Positions 1-13,017 of a stretch of DNA of 64,000 bases are shown here, one piece after another. The notes beneath the pieces are model-generated. The model was given only the letters and a program-made list of their open reading frames with translations. It was not told where the DNA came from and did no database searches. This DNA is from Pseudomonas putida. GTDB taxonomy: Bacteria > Pseudomonadota > Gammaproteobacteria > Pseudomonadales > Pseudomonadaceae. The first letter of the stretch is position 1, and each line of letters begins with the position of its first letter. Made by a program: the position numbers and the translations under genes. Location of the stretch: assembly GCF_002025705.1 (NCBI RefSeq), contig NZ_CP018846.1, forward strand, positions 673,501 to 737,500. Direction: 5' to 3'.

Positions 1-1
1 C

Positions 2-1144
2 ACACAACTGGTGGCCCAGGCGCTCGATGCGCTTGGCCAGCGTTGCGGCCTGATCGGCACATTGGGTACCGGTTTCTTCGGTGAGCTGCAGAGCGGCCGC
101 TTGACCACGCCCGACCCGATCGCCGTGCAGTCGACCCTGTACGACCTCAAGAAGGCCGGCGCCAAGGCCGTGGCCATGGAGGTTTCTTCGCATGCCCTGG
201 AGCAAGGGCGGGTCGCTGCGCTGGAATTCGATATCGCGGTGATGACCAATCTCTCCCGCGACCACCTCGACTACCACGGCAGCATGGAGGCCTACGAGGC
301 CGCCAAGGCCAAGCTGTTCGCCTGGCCGAGCCTGCGTTGCCAGGTGGTCAACCTGGATGATGGCTTCGGTCGTCGCCTGGCCGAAGACTTTGCCCGCCGC
401 CCGAGTGTCGATCATATCGAGACCCGGCTGCTCAGTTACAGCCTGGAAAACCCGGATGCTTCGCTGTTCTGCCGCGAAGCGGATTTCGATGACGATGGTG
501 TACGTGCCATTCTTGTCACCGCCCAGGGCGAACGTACCCTGCGCAGCCAGCTGCTGGGTCGCTTCAACCTGAGCAACATGCTCGCGGCGGTGGCCACGCT
601 GCTGGCGCTGGACTACTCGCTGGACGAAATTCTCAAGGTCACCCCGCACCTGCAGGGCCCGGTCGGCCGCATGCAGCGCCTGGGCGGCGGTGACAAGCCG
701 CTGGTGGTGGTCGACTACGCGCATACTCCGGATGCGCTGGAAAAGGTCCTCGAAGCCTTGCGCCCGCACGCCCATGGCCAACTGCTGTGTCTGTTCGGCT
801 GTGGTGGCGACCGTGATCGCGGCAAGCGCCCGCTGATGGCCGAAGTGGCCGAGCGCCTGGCCGACCGCGTGCTGGTCACCGACGACAACCCGCGTACCGA
901 AGACCCGCAAGGCATCTTCGCCGATATTCGCCCCGGTTTCGCCCAGCCCGCCGACGTCGAGTTCGTCGCTGGCCGCGGTGAGGCTATTGCTCACCTGATC
1001 GCCACTGCCGCTGCCAATGACGTGATCGTCCTGGCCGGCAAGGGGCACGAGGACTACCAGGAGATCAATGGCGAGCGCCATGCTTTCTCCGACCTGATCG
1101 AAGCCGACAAGGCACTTGCAGCCTGGGAGGCTCCACATGCTTAA
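2..1144 (+). CDS. murE: UDP-N-acetylmuramoyl-tripeptide synthetase MurE (5' truncated by window edge)
   Basis: Cytoplasmic Mur ligase that adds meso-diaminopimelate to UDP-MurNAc-L-Ala-D-Glu in peptidoglycan precursor synthesis. The reading frame is open to the left edge, so the N-terminus and the start of the ATP-binding loop are missing; about 380 residues are visible. The DNPR motif at 884-895 is the signature that selects diaminopimelate over lysine, as expected in a Gram-negative. The Mur ligase central domain and the C-terminal Rossmann-like domain are present. It is the first visible gene of the dcw cluster and overlaps murF by 8 bp, which suggests translational coupling. Identification is firm; only the true start is unknown. 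Confidence 0.96.
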   Translation, partial: TQLVAQALDALGQRCGLIGTLGTGFFGELQSGRLTTPDPIAVQSTLYDLKKAGAKAVAMEVSSHALEQGRVAALEFDIAVMTNLSRDHLDYHGSMEAYEAAKAKLFAWPSLRCQVVNLDDGFGRRLAEDFARRPSVDHIETRLLSYSLENPDASLFCREADFDDDGVRAILVTAQGERTLRSQLLGRFNLSNMLAAVATLLALDYSLDEILKVTPHLQGPVGRMQRLGGGDKPLVVVDYAHTPDALEKVLEALRPHAHGQLLCLFGCGGDRDRGKRPLMAEVAERLADRVLVTDDNPRTEDPQGIFADIRPGFAQPADVEFVAGRGEAIAHLIATAAANDVIVLAGKGHEDYQEINGERHAFSDLIEADKALAAWEAPHA

Positions 1145-2504
1145 GCCCATGACCCTCAGTCAGTTGGCAGGCGCTTTGAATGCGCGCCTGGTCAACGCCG
1201 ACGCCAGCTTCACCGGTGTCAGCATCGACAGCCGCAGCGTCTCAGCCGGTCAACTGTTCGTAGCCCTGACCGGGCCGCGCTTCGATGGCCATGACTACCT
1301 GGCCGACGTGCAAGCCAAAGGTGCTGTCGCTGCGCTGGTCGAGCGCGAAATCGCCGATGTCGATCTGCCGCAGCTGCTGGTCGCCGACAGCCGTGTCGCA
1401 CTGGGCCAGCTCGGTGCGCTGAACCGCGCCGCGTTCGACAAGCCGGTAGTCGCCATCACCGGCTCCAGTGGCAAGACCACGGTCAAGGAGATGCTCGCCA
1501 GCATCCTGCGCACCCGTGGCCTGGTTCACGCCACGCGTGGCAACCTGAACAACGACCTCGGTGCACCACTGACCTTGCTGGAAATCGCCCCGGAGCACAG
1601 CGCCGCGGTGATCGAGCTGGGCGCTTCGCGCATCGGCGAGATCCGCTACACCGTCGGGCTGACCCAGCCGCAGGTGGTGATCATCAACAACGCCGGTACT
1701 GCCCACGTTGGCGAGTTCGGCGGCCCTGAGAAGATCGTCGAAGCCAAGGGCGAAATCCTCGAAGGCCTGGGCGAGGGCGGCACCGCCATCCTCAACCTGG
1801 CTGACAAGGCGTTCGAGATCTGGCGCAAGCGCGCTGGCAACCACCGCATCTTCAGCTTCGCCCTGGACAACCCGCAGGCTGACTTCCATGCCAGCAACAT
1901 CGGTCGTGATGCCCGTGGTTGCCCGTCGTTCACGCTGCACGGCCCTGATGGCAGTGTGCCTGTGCAACTGAATCTGCTGGGTACTCACAGCGTCAGCAAC
2001 GCCTTGGCTGCCGCCGCCGCCGCCCATGCCGTTGGTCTGAGCCTGAGTGGCATTGCCGCCGGCCTCAACGCCGTGCAACCGGTCAAGGGCCGCACCGTGG
2101 CGCAGATCGCGCCAAACGGCGTGCGGGTAATCGACGACAGCTACAACGCAAATCCCACCTCCATGTGTGCGGCCATTGATATACTCGCCGGCTTTTCCGG
2201 GCGCACCGTTCTGGTGCTTGGAGATATCGGCGAACTGGGCCAGTGGGCGGAAGAAGGCCACCGGCAGGTGGGTGATTACGCACGCGGCAAGGTTGACGCC
2301 GTGTATGCAACGGGTTCCAACATGAGTCATGCGGTCAAGGCGTTCGGCGCCAATGGCCGTCATTTCGCTACTCAAGCTGAGCTGATCGACGCCGTTCGCG
2401 CCGAAACCGCCAGCGACACCACTATCTTGATCAAGGGCTCGCGCAGCGCTGCGATGGAAAACGTCGTGGCTGCATTGTGCGGTGCCAGCGGGGAGAAACA
2501 TTAA
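1137..2504 (+). CDS. murF: UDP-N-acetylmuramoyl-tripeptide--D-alanyl-D-alanine ligase MurF
   Basis: Adds D-Ala-D-Ala to the UDP-MurNAc-tripeptide, the last cytoplasmic peptide-stem step. The 455-residue length is normal. The ATP loop GSSGKTT lies at residues 109-115, followed by the Mur ligase middle domain and the C-terminal domain. The ATG at 1137 is preferred over an in-frame ATG at 1116 because GGGAGG lies just upstream of it and the family N-terminus begins [10 protein letters not shown]. It overlaps murE by 8 bp, and its TAA shares a base with the mraY ATG, so the three genes are probably translated in a coupled way. Confidence 0.96.
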   Translation: MLKPMTLSQLAGALNARLVNADASFTGVSIDSRSVSAGQLFVALTGPRFDGHDYLADVQAKGAVAALVEREIADVDLPQLLVADSRVALGQLGALNRAAFDKPVVAITGSSGKTTVKEMLASILRTRGLVHATRGNLNNDLGAPLTLLEIAPEHSAAVIELGASRIGEIRYTVGLTQPQVVIINNAGTAHVGEFGGPEKIVEAKGEILEGLGEGGTAILNLADKAFEIWRKRAGNHRIFSFALDNPQADFHASNIGRDARGCPSFTLHGPDGSVPVQLNLLGTHSVSNALAAAAAAHAVGLSLSGIAAGLNAVQPVKGRTVAQIAPNGVRVIDDSYNANPTSMCAAIDILAGFSGRTVLVLGDIGELGQWAEEGHRQVGDYARGKVDAVYATGSNMSHAVKAFGANGRHFATQAELIDAVRAETASDTTILIKGSRSAAMENVVAALCGASGEKH

Positions 2505-3586
2505 TGCTGCTGCTGTTGGCTGAGTATCTGCAACAGTTCCACAAGGGCTTCGCGGTCTTCCAGTACCTGTCCCTGCGCGGGATTCTTGGTGTACTGACCG
2601 CGTTGTCGCTGGCGCTGTGGCTGGGGCCGTGGATGATCCGTACCCTGCAGATTCGCCAGATTGGTCAGGCCGTTCGTAACGACGGCCCGCAATCGCACCT
2701 GTCCAAGTCCGGTACCCCGACCATGGGGGGCGCACTGATCCTGTCTGCCATCGGCGTCAGCACGTTGCTGTGGGCTGACCTGTCCAACCGCTACGTCTGG
2801 ACTGTGCTGATCGTCACCCTGCTGTTCGGTGCCATTGGCTGGGTCGACGACTACCGCAAGGTGATCGAAAAGAACTCGCGAGGCTTGCCGAGCCGCTGGA
2901 AGTACTTCTGGCAGTCGGTGTTCGGCCTTGGCGCGGCAGTGTTCCTGTACATGACCGCACCAACCAGCGTCGAAACCACCCTGATCGTGCCGTTCCTCAA
3001 GGACGTCACCATCCCGCTGGGTATCGGCTTCGTCGTCCTCACCTATTTCGTCATCGTTGGCTCCAGCAATGCGGTCAACCTGACTGACGGCCTCGATGGG
3101 CTGGCAATCATGCCAACCGTGATGGTCGGCGGTGCGCTGGGCATCTTCTGCTACCTGTCGGGTAACGTGAAGTTCGCCGAATACCTGCTGATCCCTTATG
3201 TGCCGGGCTCGGGCGAGCTGATCGTGTTCTGCGGCGCGCTGATCGGTGCCGGCCTGGGCTTCCTGTGGTTCAACACCTATCCGGCCCAGGTATTCATGGG
3301 CGACGTCGGCGCACTGGCGCTGGGCGCCGCCCTGGGTACCATCGCCGTGATCGTGCGCCAGGAAATCGTGCTGTTCATCATGGGCGGCATCTTCGTGATG
3401 GAAACCCTGTCGGTGGTGATCCAGGTCGCCTCGTTCAAGCTCACCGGCAAGCGCGTGTTCCGCATGGCGCCGATTCACCACCACTTTGAACTCAAGGGCT
3501 GGCCTGAGCCGCGCGTGATCGTCCGTTTCTGGATCATCACCGTGATTCTGGTGCTGATCGGCCTGGCAACCCTGAAACTGAGGTAG
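2504..3586 (+). CDS. mraY: Phospho-N-acetylmuramoyl-pentapeptide transferase MraY
   Basis: Integral inner-membrane enzyme that transfers phospho-MurNAc-pentapeptide to undecaprenyl phosphate, forming lipid I. The 360-residue protein is hydrophobic throughout, consistent with the ten membrane helices of the family. It carries the conserved [10 protein letters not shown] loop and the cytoplasmic HHHFELKGW motif near the C-terminus, both part of the Mg2+/substrate site. The start at 2504 overlaps the murF stop (TAATG) and gives the family N-terminus [12 protein letters not shown]; an upstream in-frame ATG at 2477 lies inside murF and is rejected. Confidence 0.97.
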   Translation: MLLLLAEYLQQFHKGFAVFQYLSLRGILGVLTALSLALWLGPWMIRTLQIRQIGQAVRNDGPQSHLSKSGTPTMGGALILSAIGVSTLLWADLSNRYVWTVLIVTLLFGAIGWVDDYRKVIEKNSRGLPSRWKYFWQSVFGLGAAVFLYMTAPTSVETTLIVPFLKDVTIPLGIGFVVLTYFVIVGSSNAVNLTDGLDGLAIMPTVMVGGALGIFCYLSGNVKFAEYLLIPYVPGSGELIVFCGALIGAGLGFLWFNTYPAQVFMGDVGALALGAALGTIAVIVRQEIVLFIMGGIFVMETLSVVIQVASFKLTGKRVFRMAPIHHHFELKGWPEPRVIVRFWIITVILVLIGLATLKLR

Positions 3587-3592
3587 AAAAGC

Positions 3593-4939
3593 GTGTCATT
3601 GATCGCTTCCGACCAATTCCGCATCGTTGTCGGCCTCGGCAAGAGCGGCATGTCCCTGGTTCGCTTCCTGGCGAACCGGGGCATTGCCTTTGCGGTCGCC
3701 GACACCCGTGAGCAACCGCCGGAACTGGAAACCCTGCGCCGTGATTACCCGCAGGTGGAAGTGCGCTGTGGTGAACTGGACGTGGACTTCCTGTGCCGCG
3801 CCAACGAGCTGTACGTGAGCCCGGGGCTGGCCCTTGCTACCCCGGCCCTGCAGCAGGCGGCGGCGCGTGGTGTGCAGCTGTCTGGCGACATCGAGCTGTT
3901 CGCCCGCCATGCCAAGGCACCGATCGTGGCGATCAGCGGCTCCAACGCGAAAAGCACCGTCACCACCCTGGTTGGCGAAATGGCCGCCAAGGCCGGCAAA
4001 CGTGTGGCCGTGGGCGGCAACCTGGGCACCCCGGCGCTGGACCTGCTGAGCGACGACGTCGAGCTGTATGTGCTGGAACTGTCGAGCTTCCAGCTGGAAA
4101 CCACCGACCAGCTCAACGCCGAAGTCGCCACCGTGCTGAACATCAGCGAAGACCACATGGACCGCTACAGCGGCCTGCCGGCCTACCACCTGGCCAAGCA
4201 CCGGATCTTCCGTGGTGCCCGTCAGGTCGTGGTCAATCGCCAGGATGCCCTGAGCCGGCCGCTGCCGGTAGAAGGCCGCCCATGCTTCACATTCGGCCTC
4301 AACCAGCCGGACTTCAAGGCTTTCGGCCTGCGTGAAGTGGATGGCGAGAAGTACCTGGCATACGAATTCGAAACATTGATGCCGGTGCGTGAGCTGAAGG
4401 TTCGCGGCGCCCACAACCAGAGCAACGCCCTGGCGGCCTTGGCCCTCGGCCATGCCGCCGGCCTGCCGTTCGCGCCAATGCTCGAAGCGCTGCGTGAGTT
4501 CAAGGGCCTGGCCCACCGCTGCCAGTGGATCCGTGAGCGCAATGCGGTCAACTGGTATGACGATTCCAAGGCCACCAATGTCGGTGCTGCGCTGGCGGCG
4601 ATCGAAGGCCTGGGCGCGGACATCGAAGGCAAGCTGGTGCTGATCGCCGGTGGCGACGGCAAGGGCGCCGATTTCGCCGCACTGCGCGAGCCGGTCAAAC
4701 GCTTCTGCCGCGCCGTGGTGTTGCTCGGCCGTGATGCTGAGCGCTTGGCCGAGGCCTTGGGCGATGACGTACCGCTGGTGCGGGTCAAGACCCTGGACGA
4801 CGCCGTGCAGCAAAGCGCCGAACTGGCCGAGGCGGGCGATGCCGTGCTGCTGTCGCCGGCCTGCGCCAGCCTCGACATGTTCAAGAACTTTGAAGAACGC
4901 GGGCGCCTGTTCGCCCAGGCGGCGGGAGGGCTGGCATGA
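3593..4939 (+). CDS. murD: UDP-N-acetylmuramoylalanine--D-glutamate ligase MurD
   Basis: Adds D-glutamate to UDP-MurNAc-L-Ala in the cytoplasm. The 448-residue length is typical. The start is GTG at 3593, six bases after the mraY stop. The ATP loop reads GSNAKST at residues 116-122, with Ala where E. coli MurD has Gly; the catalytic Lys (K120) and Ser/Thr are kept. This appears to be a family variant rather than damage, since the rest of the enzyme is intact. It overlaps ftsW by 4 bp (ATGA). Confidence 0.96.
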   Translation: MSLIASDQFRIVVGLGKSGMSLVRFLANRGIAFAVADTREQPPELETLRRDYPQVEVRCGELDVDFLCRANELYVSPGLALATPALQQAAARGVQLSGDIELFARHAKAPIVAISGSNAKSTVTTLVGEMAAKAGKRVAVGGNLGTPALDLLSDDVELYVLELSSFQLETTDQLNAEVATVLNISEDHMDRYSGLPAYHLAKHRIFRGARQVVVNRQDALSRPLPVEGRPCFTFGLNQPDFKAFGLREVDGEKYLAYEFETLMPVRELKVRGAHNQSNALAALALGHAAGLPFAPMLEALREFKGLAHRCQWIRERNAVNWYDDSKATNVGAALAAIEGLGADIEGKLVLIAGGDGKGADFAALREPVKRFCRAVVLLGRDAERLAEALGDDVPLVRVKTLDDAVQQSAELAEAGDAVLLSPACASLDMFKNFEERGRLFAQAAGGLA

Positions 4940-6150
4940 TCTTCGGCATCCTCAAGCCGTACCCGTCGCCGCTGATCAGCGGCCGTGGCATCGACCTCGA
5001 CTTCGCCATGCTGGCCGGTTGCCTGGCGCTGCTGGGCCTGGGCCTGGTGATGATCACCTCGGCCTCCTCGGAAGTGGCTGCGGTGCAGTCCGGCAACCCG
5101 CTCTATCACATGTTCCGCCATCTGGTGTACGTGTTCCTCGGCCTGGTGGCCTGTGGCGCGACCATGATGGTGCCGATTGCCACCTGGCAGCGCATGGGCT
5201 TCATGATGCTGATCGGTGCCTTTGGCCTGCTGGTGCTGGTGCTGGTGCCAGGTATCGGCCGCGAAGTGAACGGCTCGATGCGCTGGATCGGCTTCAGCTT
5301 CTTCAACGTCCAGCCGTCGGAGATCGCCAAGGTCTTCGTGGTCATCTACCTGGCCGGTTACCTGGTACGGCGCCAGACCGAGGTACGCGAAACCTGGATG
5401 GGCTTCTTCAAGCCGTTCATCGTGCTGCTGCCGATGGCCGCCCTGCTGCTGATGGAGCCGGACTTCGGTGCCACCGTGGTGATGATGGGGGCCGCCGCCG
5501 CGATGCTGTTCCTCGGCGGGGTGGGGCTGTTCCGTTTCAGCCTGATGGTGGTGCTGGCGGTGGCTGCAGTGTTCATCCTTGTGCAGGCACAGCCTTACCG
5601 GATGGCACGTCTGATCACCTTTACCGACCCCTGGTCCGACCAGTTCGGGTCCGGCTACCAGCTGACCCAGGCACTGATCGCCTTCGGCCGCGGCGAGTGG
5701 CTGGGTGTAGGCCTGGGCAACAGCGTGCAGAAGCAGTTCTACCTGCCTGAAGCACATACCGACTTCGTGTTCTCGGTACTGGCCGAAGAGCTTGGCGTGG
5801 TCGGCTCGCTGGTGACCATCGCGCTGTTCGTCTTCGTCACCATTCGCGCGCTGTACATCGGCCTGTGGGCAGAGAAGGCCAAGCAGTTCTTCGCCGCCTA
5901 CATGGCGTTCGGCCTGGCATTCCTGTGGATCGGCCAGTTCCTGATCAATATCGGCGTGAACGTCGGCCTGCTGCCGACCAAGGGCCTGACCCTGCCGTTC
6001 CTCAGTTACGGCGGTTCATCGCTGGTTATCTGCTGTGCCTGCGTGGGCTTGCTGTTGCGCATCGAGTGGGAAAGTCGTACGCACCTGGGCAGCGAGGAGC
6101 ACGAATTCAAAGAAAGTGATTTTGCCGAGGAGACCAATCATGGCCGCTGA
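4936..6150 (+). CDS. ftsW: Lipid II polymerase / divisome SEDS protein FtsW
   Basis: SEDS-family inner-membrane glycosyltransferase that polymerises lipid II at the septum together with FtsI. It has 404 residues with about ten hydrophobic helices. Conserved family stretches are visible, including the WIGFSFFNVQPSE region and the C-terminal SYGGSSL motif (GGSSL from residue 359). Its ATG overlaps the murD stop (ATGA) and its 3' end overlaps murG by 11 bp. Placement between murD and murG is the standard dcw order, which separates it from the paralogue RodA. Confidence 0.96.
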   Translation: MIFGILKPYPSPLISGRGIDLDFAMLAGCLALLGLGLVMITSASSEVAAVQSGNPLYHMFRHLVYVFLGLVACGATMMVPIATWQRMGFMMLIGAFGLLVLVLVPGIGREVNGSMRWIGFSFFNVQPSEIAKVFVVIYLAGYLVRRQTEVRETWMGFFKPFIVLLPMAALLLMEPDFGATVVMMGAAAAMLFLGGVGLFRFSLMVVLAVAAVFILVQAQPYRMARLITFTDPWSDQFGSGYQLTQALIAFGRGEWLGVGLGNSVQKQFYLPEAHTDFVFSVLAEELGVVGSLVTIALFVFVTIRALYIGLWAEKAKQFFAAYMAFGLAFLWIGQFLINIGVNVGLLPTKGLTLPFLSYGGSSLVICCACVGLLLRIEWESRTHLGSEEHEFKESDFAEETNHGR

Positions 6151-7211
6151 CGGCAAGAATGTACTGATCATGGCTGGCGGCACTGGGGGGCACGTGTTCC
6201 CGGCCCTGGCCTGCGCCCGTGAATTCCAGGCGCGCGGCTATACCGTGCACTGGCTGGGCACCCCGCGCGGCATCGAGAACGAGCTGGTGCCGCAAGCCGG
6301 CCTGCCACTGCACCTGATCCAGGTCAGCGGCCTGCGTGGCAAGGGCAAGCTCTCGTTGCTCAAGGCGCCGTTCACCCTGGTCAAGGCGGTGCTCCAGGCA
6401 CGCCGTATCGTGCGCGAGCTCAAGCCCGTGTGCGTGGTCGGTTTCGGTGGCTACGTGACCGGCCCGGGCGGCGTTGCCGCACGGCTGTGTGGGGTGCCGC
6501 TGGTGATCCACGAGCAGAACGCTCGCGCCGGCACCACCAACCGCTTGCTGCTGCCACTGGCGGCGCGTGTCTGCGAAGCCTTCCCGGCGACCTTCGACGC
6601 CAGCGACAAGCTGCGTACCACTGGCAACCCGGTGCGCCCGGAGCTGTTCATGGATGCCCTGCGGGCCCCCCTGGCCGAGCGCCGCGCACGCCTGCTGGTG
6701 ATGGGTGGCAGCCTGGGCGCGGAACCATTGAACAAATTGTTGCCTAAGGCCCTGTCCGAAGTGCCGGCGAACCTGCGCCCAGAGGTGTTCCACCAGGCCG
6801 GCAAGCACCATGCGCCAGCCACTGCCGAGCGTTACCGCGAGGCGGGTGTCGAAGCCCAGGTCGAGCCGTTCATCAAAGACATGGCCCATGCCTATGGCTG
6901 GGCCGATATCGTGGTCTGCCGGGCCGGTGCCCTGACCGTCAGCGAACTCGCGGCGGCGGGCCTGCCTTCGATGCTGGTGCCCTTGCCCCACGCGATCGAC
7001 GACCACCAGACCCACAATGCCCAATATCTGGCCCGGGAAGGCGCTGCCTTCCTCATGCCACAAGCGACAACTGGCGCAGCGCAACTCGCTGAACGCCTGA
7101 ACGAGGTGCTGATGCAACCCGAGAAACTCAACACCATGGCTGGCACCGCACGGCGCCTGGCCAAGCCTGCTGCAACCAGCACCGTGGTCGATATCTGCCT
7201 GGAGGTGGCCC

Positions 7212-7219
<8 letters not shown>
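6140..7219 (+). CDS. murG: N-acetylglucosaminyltransferase MurG
   Basis: Peripheral inner-membrane GT28 enzyme that adds GlcNAc to lipid I to make lipid II. It has 359 residues. The N-terminal glycine-rich motif GGTGGH (residues 13-18) and the second-domain UDP-GlcNAc-binding region with [18 protein letters not shown] are present. The ATG at 6140 is chosen because GAGGAGA lies just upstream and it yields the family N-terminus; the longer in-frame extension overlaps ftsW by over 100 bp. The 3' end overlaps murC by 8 bp. Confidence 0.96.
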
Positions 7220-9613
<2,394 letters not shown>

Positions 9614-9618
9614 CCATC

Positions 9619-10488
9619 ATGCAAGGCGCAATGATACGTCAGCAGCAACCCGTTACCGGCCGTAGCAAGCCGGTGCCGCGCGGTGCCAGCCGACTGGTGG
9701 CCGACGAGCCCGTATCGGCGCGCCTGCCGCGGCCCAGCCTGGGCGGCCTCAAGCGCCTGCTGTGGCCGATCGTGCTGGTGGCTGCAGGCTTCGGCGCCTA
9801 TGAGGGCGCCATCCGCCTGATGCCTTATGCCGACCGGCCGATCACCAAGATCGACGTGCAGGGTGACCTCAGCTATATCAGCCAGCAGTCGGTGCAGCAG
9901 CGCATTGCGCCGTATGTGGCGGCGAGCTTCTTCAGCGTCGACCTCACGGCGATGCGTGCCGAGCTCGAGCAGATGCCGTGGATCGCCCACGCCGAAGTGC
10001 GCCGGGTGTGGCCGGACGAAGTGGTGATTCGCCTGGAAGAACAGCTGCCGGTGGCACGCTGGGGTGACGAGGCCCTGCTCAACAACCAGGGCCAGGCCTT
10101 CACCCCGCGCGAACTGGCCAACTACGAGCATCTGCCGCAGTTGGCCGGGCCGCAACGTGCCCAGCAACAAGTCATGCAGCAGTATCAGGTTTTGAGCCAG
10201 ATGCTGCGCCCCATGGGCTTTTCCATCGCTCGCCTGGAGCTGCGTGAGCGTGGCAGCTGGTTCCTGACCACAGGTGCGAGCAGCGCCGGGCCAGGCATCG
10301 AGCTGCTGTTGGGGCGCGACCATCTGGTGGAGAAGATGCGCCGTTTCATTGCCATTTACGACAAGACACTCAAAGAGCAGATCACCAATATCGCCCGCAT
10401 TGATCTGCGTTATTCCAACGGACTTGCCGTTGGTTGGCGGGAACCGAACGCACCGACGACGGCCAAACCCGCCGTTGCGAAGAATTAG
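9619..10488 (+). CDS. ftsQ: Cell division protein FtsQ
   Basis: Bitopic inner-membrane divisome protein that links the cytoplasmic FtsZ ring with periplasmic septal synthesis through FtsB and FtsL. It has 289 residues: a cytoplasmic basic N-terminus, one membrane helix at about residues 45-62, a POTRA domain starting near [12 protein letters not shown] at about residue 75, and the FtsQ/DivIB C-terminal domain. A second ATG at 9631 is an alternative start; 9619 is used because it sits 5 bp after the ddlB stop. It precedes ftsA by 14 bp. Confidence 0.93.
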   Translation: MQGAMIRQQQPVTGRSKPVPRGASRLVADEPVSARLPRPSLGGLKRLLWPIVLVAAGFGAYEGAIRLMPYADRPITKIDVQGDLSYISQQSVQQRIAPYVAASFFSVDLTAMRAELEQMPWIAHAEVRRVWPDEVVIRLEEQLPVARWGDEALLNNQGQAFTPRELANYEHLPQLAGPQRAQQQVMQQYQVLSQMLRPMGFSIARLELRERGSWFLTTGASSAGPGIELLLGRDHLVEKMRRFIAIYDKTLKEQITNIARIDLRYSNGLAVGWREPNAPTTAKPAVAKN

Positions 10489-10502
10489 AGAGAGGCAGGA
10501 CC

Positions 10503-11765
10503 ATGGCAAACGCGCATAGCGGAAAAATGATCGTCGGGCTGGACATTGGCACCTCCAAGGTGGTGGCGCTGGTGGGTGAAGTGGGCGAAGACGGCACCCT
10601 CGAGATCGTGGGTATCGGCACCCATCCGTCCCGCGGCTTGAAAAAAGGCGTGGTGGTGAACATCGAGTCGACCGTGCAGTCGATCCAGCGCGCGGTGGAA
10701 GAAGCCCAGCTGATGGCCGGCTGCCGCATCCACTCGGCGTTCGTCGGCGTGGCTGGCAACCACATCCGCAGCCTGAACTCCCACGGCATCGTCGCCATCC
10801 GCGACCGTGAAGTCAGCGTTGCCGACCTCGAGCGTGTGCTCGACGCCGCCCAGGCCGTGGCCATTCCGGCCGACCAGCGCGTGCTGCACACGCTGCCGCA
10901 GGACTACGTGATCGATAACCAGGAAGGCGTGCGCGAGCCGCTGGGCATGTCTGGCGTACGTCTGGAAGCCAAGGTCCACGTGGTCACCTGCGCGGTCAAC
11001 GCGGCGCAGAACATCGAGAAGTGCGTGCGCCGCTGCGGCCTGGAAATCGACGACATCATCCTCGAGCAGCTGGCTTCGGCCTACTCGGTGCTGACCGATG
11101 ACGAGAAAGAGCTGGGCGTGTGCCTGGTGGACATCGGCGGCGGCACCACCGACATCGCCATCTTCACCGAGGGCGCGATCCGCCACACCGCAGTGATCCC
11201 GATTGCCGGCGACCAGGTCACCAACGACATCGCCATGGCCCTGCGTACGCCGACCCAGTACGCCGAAGAAATCAAGATCCGCTACGCCTGCGCCCTGGCC
11301 AAACTGGCCGGCGCCGGCGAGACCATCAAGGTGCCGAGCGTGGGTGATCGCCCGCCGCGCGAGCTGTCGCGTCAGGCCCTGGCCGAGGTGGTGGAGCCAC
11401 GTTACGACGAGCTCTTCACCCTGATCCAGGCCGAACTGCGCCGCAGCGGCTACGAGGACCTGGTGCCAGCCGGCATCGTTCTCACCGGCGGCACCGCGAA
11501 GATGGAAGGTGCCGTGGAACTGGCCGAGGAAATCTTCCACATGCCGGTACGCCTGGGCGTACCGCACAGCGTTCGGGGGCTGAGCGACGTGGTGCGCAAC
11601 CCGATCTATTCCACCGGCGTGGGCCTGCTCACCTACGGCCTGCTCAAGCAGTCCGAGGACATGGTCCTGACCGGTAACAGCAACAGCAGCAGCAACAGCT
11701 ATGGCGATGAACCGAAGGCCCCAGTGCTTGAGCGCTTCAAGCGGTGGGTCCAGGGCAACTTCTAA
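10503..11765 (+). CDS. ftsA: Cell division protein FtsA
   Basis: Actin-like ATPase that tethers FtsZ filaments to the membrane and recruits later divisome proteins. It has 420 residues. The actin-fold phosphate-1 motif VGLDIGTSKVVALVG lies at residues 10-24 and the phosphate-2 region DIGGGTTDIAIF in the middle. The C-terminal end (PVLERFKRWVQGNF) is the amphipathic membrane-targeting helix, preceded by a low-complexity Asn/Ser linker. The ATG at 10503 is preceded by GAGAGGCAGGA; a longer frame from 10434 overlaps ftsQ and is rejected. Confidence 0.97.
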   Translation: MANAHSGKMIVGLDIGTSKVVALVGEVGEDGTLEIVGIGTHPSRGLKKGVVVNIESTVQSIQRAVEEAQLMAGCRIHSAFVGVAGNHIRSLNSHGIVAIRDREVSVADLERVLDAAQAVAIPADQRVLHTLPQDYVIDNQEGVREPLGMSGVRLEAKVHVVTCAVNAAQNIEKCVRRCGLEIDDIILEQLASAYSVLTDDEKELGVCLVDIGGGTTDIAIFTEGAIRHTAVIPIAGDQVTNDIAMALRTPTQYAEEIKIRYACALAKLAGAGETIKVPSVGDRPPRELSRQALAEVVEPRYDELFTLIQAELRRSGYEDLVPAGIVLTGGTAKMEGAVELAEEIFHMPVRLGVPHSVRGLSDVVRNPIYSTGVGLLTYGLLKQSEDMVLTGNSNSSSNSYGDEPKAPVLERFKRWVQGNF

Positions 11766-11820
11766 GTTTCAAAGCAGTAGTGGTAGGCGCGACAACTAGA
11801 GAACTGTAAGGAGAGGGAAA

Positions 11821-13017
11821 ATGTTCGAGCTCGTAGACAACGTCCCGCAAAGTCCGGTCATCAAGGTGATCGGCGTCGGCGGTGGCGGCGGCAACGCCGT
11901 CAACCACATGGTGAAGAGCAGCATCGAAGGCGTCGAGTTCATCTGCGCCAACACCGATGCCCAGGCGCTGAAAAACATCGGCGCACGCACCATCCTGCAA
12001 CTGGGTACCGGCGTGACCAAGGGTCTGGGTGCCGGTGCCAATCCGGAAGTCGGCCGTCAGGCCGCGCTGGAAGACCGTGAGCGCATCGCCGAGGTGCTGC
12101 AGGGCACCAACATGGTGTTCATCACCACCGGCATGGGCGGCGGTACCGGTACCGGTGCGGCGCCGATCATCGCCGAAGTGGCCAAGGAAATGGGCATCCT
12201 CACCGTTGCAGTGGTGACCCGTCCGTTCCCGTTCGAGGGCCGCAAACGTATGCAGATCGCCGATGAAGGCATCCGCATGCTGGCTGAGAGCGTCGACTCG
12301 CTCATCACCATCCCCAACGAGAAGCTGCTGACCATCCTGGGCAAGGATGCCAGCCTGCTGTCCGCCTTTGCCAAGGCTGACGATGTATTGGCCGGTGCCG
12401 TTCGCGGTATCTCCGACATCATCAAGCGCCCGGGCATGATCAACGTCGACTTCGCCGACGTGCGCACCGTCATGGGTGAAATGGGCATGGCGATGATGGG
12501 TACTGGCTGCGCCAGCGGCCCGAACCGCGCGCGCGAAGCCACCGAAGCGGCGATCCGCAACCCGCTGCTCGAAGACGTCAACCTGCAGGGCGCCCGCGGC
12601 ATCCTGGTAAACATCACTGCAGGTCCTGACCTGTCGCTGGGTGAATACTCCGACGTGGGTAGCATCATCGAAGCCTTCGCCTCCGACCACGCGATGGTCA
12701 AGGTGGGCACCGTGATCGACCCAGACATGCGCGACGAACTGCACGTGACCGTGGTTGCCACTGGTCTGGGCGCGCGCATCGAAAAACCGGTGAAGGTTGT
12801 CGACAACACCCTGCAGACCGCTCAGCAGGTGTACGAGTCTTCCAACCCGGCTCCGGTTCGCCAGGAGCAGCCAGCCGTCAACTACCGTGACCTGGAGCGC
12901 CCGACCGTAATGCGCAACCAGGCCCACGCAGGTGCCGCCGCGGCAGCTAAACTCAACCCTCAGGATGACCTGGACTACCTCGATATCCCAGCCTTCCTGC
13001 GTCGTCAGGCTGATTGA
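11821..13017 (+). CDS. ftsZ: Cell division GTPase FtsZ
   Basis: Tubulin homologue that polymerises into the division ring. It has 398 residues. The GTP-binding signature GGGTGTGAAP is at residues 107-116, and the N-terminal VGGGGGNAVNHM loop is intact. The acidic, Pro/Gln-rich linker ends in the conserved C-terminal peptide LDIPAFLRRQ that binds FtsA, ZipA and MinC. A strong AAGGAGAG site precedes the ATG, in keeping with the high expression of this gene. A 55 bp gap separates it from ftsA. Confidence 0.98.
   Translation: MFELVDNVPQSPVIKVIGVGGGGGNAVNHMVKSSIEGVEFICANTDAQALKNIGARTILQLGTGVTKGLGAGANPEVGRQAALEDRERIAEVLQGTNMVFITTGMGGGTGTGAAPIIAEVAKEMGILTVAVVTRPFPFEGRKRMQIADEGIRMLAESVDSLITIPNEKLLTILGKDASLLSAFAKADDVLAGAVRGISDIIKRPGMINVDFADVRTVMGEMGMAMMGTGCASGPNRAREATEAAIRNPLLEDVNLQGARGILVNITAGPDLSLGEYSDVGSIIEAFASDHAMVKVGTVIDPDMRDELHVTVVATGLGARIEKPVKVVDNTLQTAQQVYESSNPAPVRQEQPAVNYRDLERPTVMRNQAHAGAAAAAKLNPQDDLDYLDIPAFLRRQAD

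Noticed and set aside
1242..2735. A 497-codon open frame antisense to murF and mraY
   Set aside because: It spans two certain genes of the opposite strand and shows no protein family features.
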